Origin: DASZFV01 sp036494575
Lineage (GTDB): Bacteria > Myxococcota_A > Polyangia > Fen-1088
Reading direction: 5' to 3'
Assembly: GCA_036494575.1 (NCBI GenBank)
Contig: DASXOE010000090.1
Coordinates: 1 to 64,000 of the forward strand
DNA length: 64,000 nucleotides
Positions 61,332-64,000 of this stretch are shown one piece after another. The number at the start of each line of letters is the position of its first letter. The stretch's first letter is position 1. The position numbers were made by a program, and so were the translations under genes. The notes beneath the pieces are model-generated. The model was not told where the DNA came from. It saw nothing but the letters and a program-made list of their open reading frames with translations, and did not search any database.

Positions 61332-62848
61332 GGCGCAGCTGGGCCTCGGTCACCGTGGGGCTGCTCGTCGTCGTCGTGGGCATCATCAGCTACGTCCTCA
61401 TCCACGCGACGAGCGAGCGCGTGGCCTCCAACAAGGGGTATTCGGTGTGGGGCTTGTTCCGCGACGCGTCCGGCGTCTACGAGAAGTCGCGCGTCCAGAC
61501 GGCGGGCATCGCCATCGGCCAGATCGACTCGCGCACGCTCGATCCGTCGGGCAAGGCCAAGATCACGATCCGCCTCAAGCCGGGCATCACGCTCTACGAG
61601 AACGCCGTCGTCGAGAAGAAGTCCGCGTCGTTGCTCGGGGAGTACTACCTCGAAATCGATCCGGGTACGCCCGAGGCGCTCGTGCGCGGCCAGCGCAAGA
61701 CGATGCGCGTGCTCAAGGAGGGCGATCAGATCAAGGACGTGCGGGAGCCGACGGCCGTGGGCGACATCCTCGCGGAGGTCGGCACCCTCATGCCCATCAT
61801 GAAGGACATCCTCGAGGACGTGCGCACGCTGACCTCCGGCCGCATCACGAACATCGCCGAGAACGTCGACAAGCTCATCCAGACGAACTCGGAGGTGCTC
61901 GAGCGGCTGCTCAACCGCGTCGATCACATCGCCGCCAACATCGAGGGCGTGACGACGGCCGAGGCGGGAGACGTCAAGGAGTCGATCAAGAACGTCCGCC
62001 AGATCACGGAGTCGATCAAGACCCTCATCGGCACGACACAGGGCTCGGTCGCCGACACGTCGGGCGCCGTGCGCGGCTCGATCGATCGCCTGCAGTCGAC
62101 CATCAACAGCCTCGACCACACGATGAAGAACATGGAGACCATCACCGATCGCATCGAGAAGGGCGAGGGGACGGTGGGGCACGTGCTGGCGGACGACACG
62201 ATCGCCCGCAACGTCGAGGACATCACCGAAGACGCGAGCACTTTCGTGCGCGGCATCACCCACCTTCAGACCATCGTGGGCCTGCGCACCGAGTACAACT
62301 TCCTCTCGAGCACGTTCAAGAACTACCTCTCGGTGCAGCTCATGCCGAGGCCGGACAAGTTCTACCTCATCGAGCTCGTCGACGATCCGCGCGGCTACCG
62401 CTCGGCGTCGACCACGGTGAGCAATAGCTCGCTCACCGGCTCGAGCTCCGTGACGACGGTGACGACGACGGAGCAGCTGCGCTTTTCGCTCATGCTGGGC
62501 AAGCGGGTGGGACCCGTCGCGGGGCGGTTCGGCATCAAGGAGTCGACGGGCGGCTTCGGCGGCGATCTCTACCTCCTCGACGATCGTTTGAGCCTGTCCG
62601 TGGACGTGTTCGACATGCGGACGAACCAGTACCCGCGCGTCAAGCCGGCGCTCGTGGGCGCCATCTGGAAGCGCAACCTCTTCTTGACGTTGGGCGCCGA
62701 CGACGTGATCAACTTCACACGCGCGCGCGCGGGCGCGGGCGGCGGCCTCGACTGGTTCGTGGGCGTCCAGCTCGTCTTCAACGACGAGGATCTCAAGTCG
62801 CTGCTGCTCTTCGGCGGCGGCGCGGCCGCCGGCGCCTCGAGCAAGTAG
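61328..62848 (+). CDS. mlaD: MlaD/MCE-domain protein with long C-terminal beta region
   Basis: 506 residues from a GTG at 61328 overlapping mlaF. One N-terminal membrane helix (about 7-26), then an MCE domain (about 38-130, with LFRDASGVYEKSRVQTAGIAIG). Residues 140-330 are helical and could form a coiled-coil channel (VRTLTSGRITNIAENVDKLI, NSLDHTMKNMETITDRIEKG). Residues 335-506 alternate beta strands (NYLSVQLMPRPDKFYLIEL, LRFSLMLGKRVGP, LSLSVDVFDMR, LFLTLGADD, LDWFVGVQLVF) like an outer-membrane barrel half. E. coli MlaD has about 180 residues, so this is far longer. It may span the periplasm alone. Confidence 0.85.
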   Translation: MRRSWASVTVGLLVVVVGIISYVLIHATSERVASNKGYSVWGLFRDASGVYEKSRVQTAGIAIGQIDSRTLDPSGKAKITIRLKPGITLYENAVVEKKSASLLGEYYLEIDPGTPEALVRGQRKTMRVLKEGDQIKDVREPTAVGDILAEVGTLMPIMKDILEDVRTLTSGRITNIAENVDKLIQTNSEVLERLLNRVDHIAANIEGVTTAEAGDVKESIKNVRQITESIKTLIGTTQGSVADTSGAVRGSIDRLQSTINSLDHTMKNMETITDRIEKGEGTVGHVLADDTIARNVEDITEDASTFVRGITHLQTIVGLRTEYNFLSSTFKNYLSVQLMPRPDKFYLIELVDDPRGYRSASTTVSNSSLTGSSSVTTVTTTEQLRFSLMLGKRVGPVAGRFGIKESTGGFGGDLYLLDDRLSLSVDVFDMRTNQYPRVKPALVGAIWKRNLFLTLGADDVINFTRARAGAGGGLDWFVGVQLVFNDEDLKSLLLFGGGAAAGASSK

Positions 62849-62896
62849 TTGTCAAAGTAGTTGCCGCGGCGCGCGACCCCCGCCGAGCCGACGTGC

Positions 62897-62924
62897 TTGA
62901 CTCCGGGGGGCTCCCCCCTATAGT
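62897..62924 (+). promoter_or_regulatory. sigma-70-like promoter of yceD-rpmF-plsX
   Basis: TTGACT at 62897-62902 and TATAGT at 62919-62924 are 16 bp apart; the spacer is C2-G6-CT-C6, able to form a strong hairpin. Transcription would start near 62931, 32 bases before the yceD start. Both boxes match the consensus at five of six positions. Confidence 0.65.
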
Positions 62925-62962
62925 AACTGACCCTCAGCGGCGCCTGCGGGCGTTTCCTTCGA

Positions 62963-63484
62963 ATGCGGTTTAAGATCAACGAGATAGGCGATGAGGGGTT
63001 GGCCCTGGATGTTCCCATCACGTCCGAGTGGCTGGCCGGCGCTTGCCCGGATCTCGAGGCGCGCCCGGGACTGGCGGGGCTGTCCTTGCGCGGACGCCTC
63101 TCGAGGAGCGGCGAGGACTTTCTCCTGCTCGCCCACATCGGAGGCACTCTCGAGACGACATGCGCGCGCTGCCTCGAGCCGGCGCGCCTCGCCGTCGACT
63201 CGCAGCTGACGGTGACCTTCGTGCCCGCCAATGTGGGAGACGACGACGAGGAGGTCGACGACGACGCCGACGTCGTGGGCTTCGCCGGGAACCAGATCGA
63301 GATCGATGACGAGGTGCGCGACGAGATTTTGCTCGCCATTCCCGTGCAGGTCTTGTGCACCGAGTCGTGCCGCGGGCTCTGTCCCATTTGCGGCGGAAAT
63401 CGCAACGTCGTGCCTTGCGAATGCGAGGCCGAGCGGCGAGAGTCCGCCTCGCGGTTCGCCGCGCTCGGCAAGCTGAAGATCTGA
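62963..63484 (+). CDS. yceD: YceD/DUF177 family protein
   Basis: 173 residues from the ATG at 62963. It has an acidic segment (DDDEEVDDDADVVGF) and two Cys clusters: CARCLEP and CTESCRGLCPICGGNRN, with CEC at the end of the domain, as in the DUF177 family. YceD is encoded next to rpmF in most bacteria and has been linked to 23S rRNA processing or ribosome assembly; its exact action is uncertain. Confidence 0.92.
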   Translation: MRFKINEIGDEGLALDVPITSEWLAGACPDLEARPGLAGLSLRGRLSRSGEDFLLLAHIGGTLETTCARCLEPARLAVDSQLTVTFVPANVGDDDEEVDDDADVVGFAGNQIEIDDEVRDEILLAIPVQVLCTESCRGLCPICGGNRNVVPCECEAERRESASRFAALGKLKI

Positions 63485-63538
63485 CCGAATAACCACCAGT
63501 AAAGACGTCGAGACAGTCGAGAAACGAGAGGCATTCCG

Positions 63539-63733
63539 ATGGCCGTTCCGAAGAGAAGACAGTCCAAGTCCCGCTCCGCGATCCGCCGCGCGCAGGTCAT
63601 GAAGCAGCCCGTGCCGCACTTCGTGCCGTGCCCGCGCTGCGCCGAGCCGAAGCTGCCGCACCGCGCGTGCGCCGGCTGCGGGTATTATCGCGATCGGCTC
63701 GTGATCGAGGTCAAGGAAGAGGAGCAGCCTTGA
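63539..63733 (+). CDS. rpmF: 50S ribosomal protein L32
   Basis: 64 residues, MAVPKRRQSKSRSAIRRA followed by a zinc ribbon (CPRC and CAGC) and KLPHRAC. A complete ribosomal protein L32 of the Cys4 zinc-binding form. GAGAGG precedes the ATG. It lies between yceD and plsX, the usual order. Confidence 0.97.
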   Translation: MAVPKRRQSKSRSAIRRAQVMKQPVPHFVPCPRCAEPKLPHRACAGCGYYRDRLVIEVKEEEQP

Positions 63734-63828
63734 CGCGCGCGCGCGCGGCCTCGGCCGCGCTCGGCAGCGCCGTCTCGTCTGGGTCCCGGGCGGTCGGAGG
63801 TCGGGAGCCCCACTAGGGGCTCGCCGTC

Positions 63829-64000
63829 ATGCCTCGCATCGCCGTCGACGCCATGGGCGCGGACGCTTCGCCTCGCGTTGAGGTCGAAGGCGTCGTCGCG
63901 GCCGTGCGCGAGCGCGGCACGTCGGTCGTGCTCGTGGGGGACGAGGCGCGCCTGCGCGCCGAGCTCAATGCGCTGGGCGCCGAGCGCGAAAAGATAGACG
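63829..64000 (+). CDS. plsX: phosphate acyltransferase PlsX, 5' part only
   Basis: The first 57 residues are visible (RIAVDAMGADASPRVEVEG, then VVLVGDEARL), the standard PlsX N-terminus with the DAMGGD-like motif here read DAMGAD. PlsX makes acyl-phosphate from acyl-ACP for phospholipid synthesis. The gene runs off the window. A Gly-to-Ala change in the DAMGGD motif is mildly unusual. Confidence 0.9.
   Translation, partial: MPRIAVDAMGADASPRVEVEGVVAAVRERGTSVVLVGDEARLRAELNALGAEREKID

Overview
The window is about 70% G+C and reads like a chromosome segment of a Myxococcota-type bacterium (myxobacteria and relatives, the old Deltaproteobacteria). The basis is indirect: Hanks-type Ser/Thr kinases (one fused to TPRs), many Cys-rich lipoproteins of the CVDGVCC type, two DUF1592/DUF1552 secreted gene pairs, a 13-repeat Big_2 lipoprotein, and a G/C-rich third codon position. 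No rRNA, tRNA, CRISPR array, prophage or intact insertion sequence was seen.

Layout. 1-2489: 3' end of a DUF1592-family protein, a Tat-exported DUF1552 protein and a Dabb protein. 2596-8674: SprT/DUF2786 protein, a decayed kinase-TPR fragment, a tail-anchored protein, an FAD amine oxidase divergent from a GNAT, a small membrane protein and a methyltransferase-like protein. 8693-11894: a second DUF1592-DUF1552 pair. 12212-14862: Ser/Thr kinase, lytic transglycosylase, Cys lipoprotein. 15163-21570: a run of co-directional genes for uronate dehydrogenase, a galactarolactone-isomerase-like amidohydrolase, a GH79-like beta-glucuronidase lipoprotein, a CX4CH lipoprotein, an outer-membrane barrel and another Cys lipoprotein. 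I read this as a surface system that releases and oxidises hexuronic acids.

21601-28026: PASTA protein, orphan response regulator, TMEM175-type channel, and a minus-strand operon of glycogen debranching enzyme, SDR, alkyltransferase-like protein and S4 protein, divergent from a phage-like 2-oxoglutarate oxygenase. 28055-41332: Cys-rich lipoproteins, an enolase-superfamily epimerase, an AT-rich promoter island, a secreted protein with repeated W-x-D-P-F motifs, a kinase-TPR protein and the Big_2 lipoprotein. 41329-53100: M1 aminopeptidase, MFS exporter, aldehyde dehydrogenase, aldo/keto reductase, a six-hairpin glycosidase-like protein, and a PHP-glycosyltransferase fusion coupled to a DUF2334 deacetylase-like gene. 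53245-58289: rhomboid protease, HtrA protease, membrane metallophosphoesterase, a small AT-hook/zinc-finger-like protein and a Crp/Fnr regulator behind a near-consensus sigma-54 promoter.

58361-64000: alr-mlaE-mlaF-mlaD with start/stop overlaps (alanine racemase plus a phospholipid-transport ABC system whose MCE protein carries an extra beta-rich C-terminus), then the conserved yceD-rpmF-plsX operon, cut by the window end. Functions are assigned from motifs read by eye; no database search was possible.
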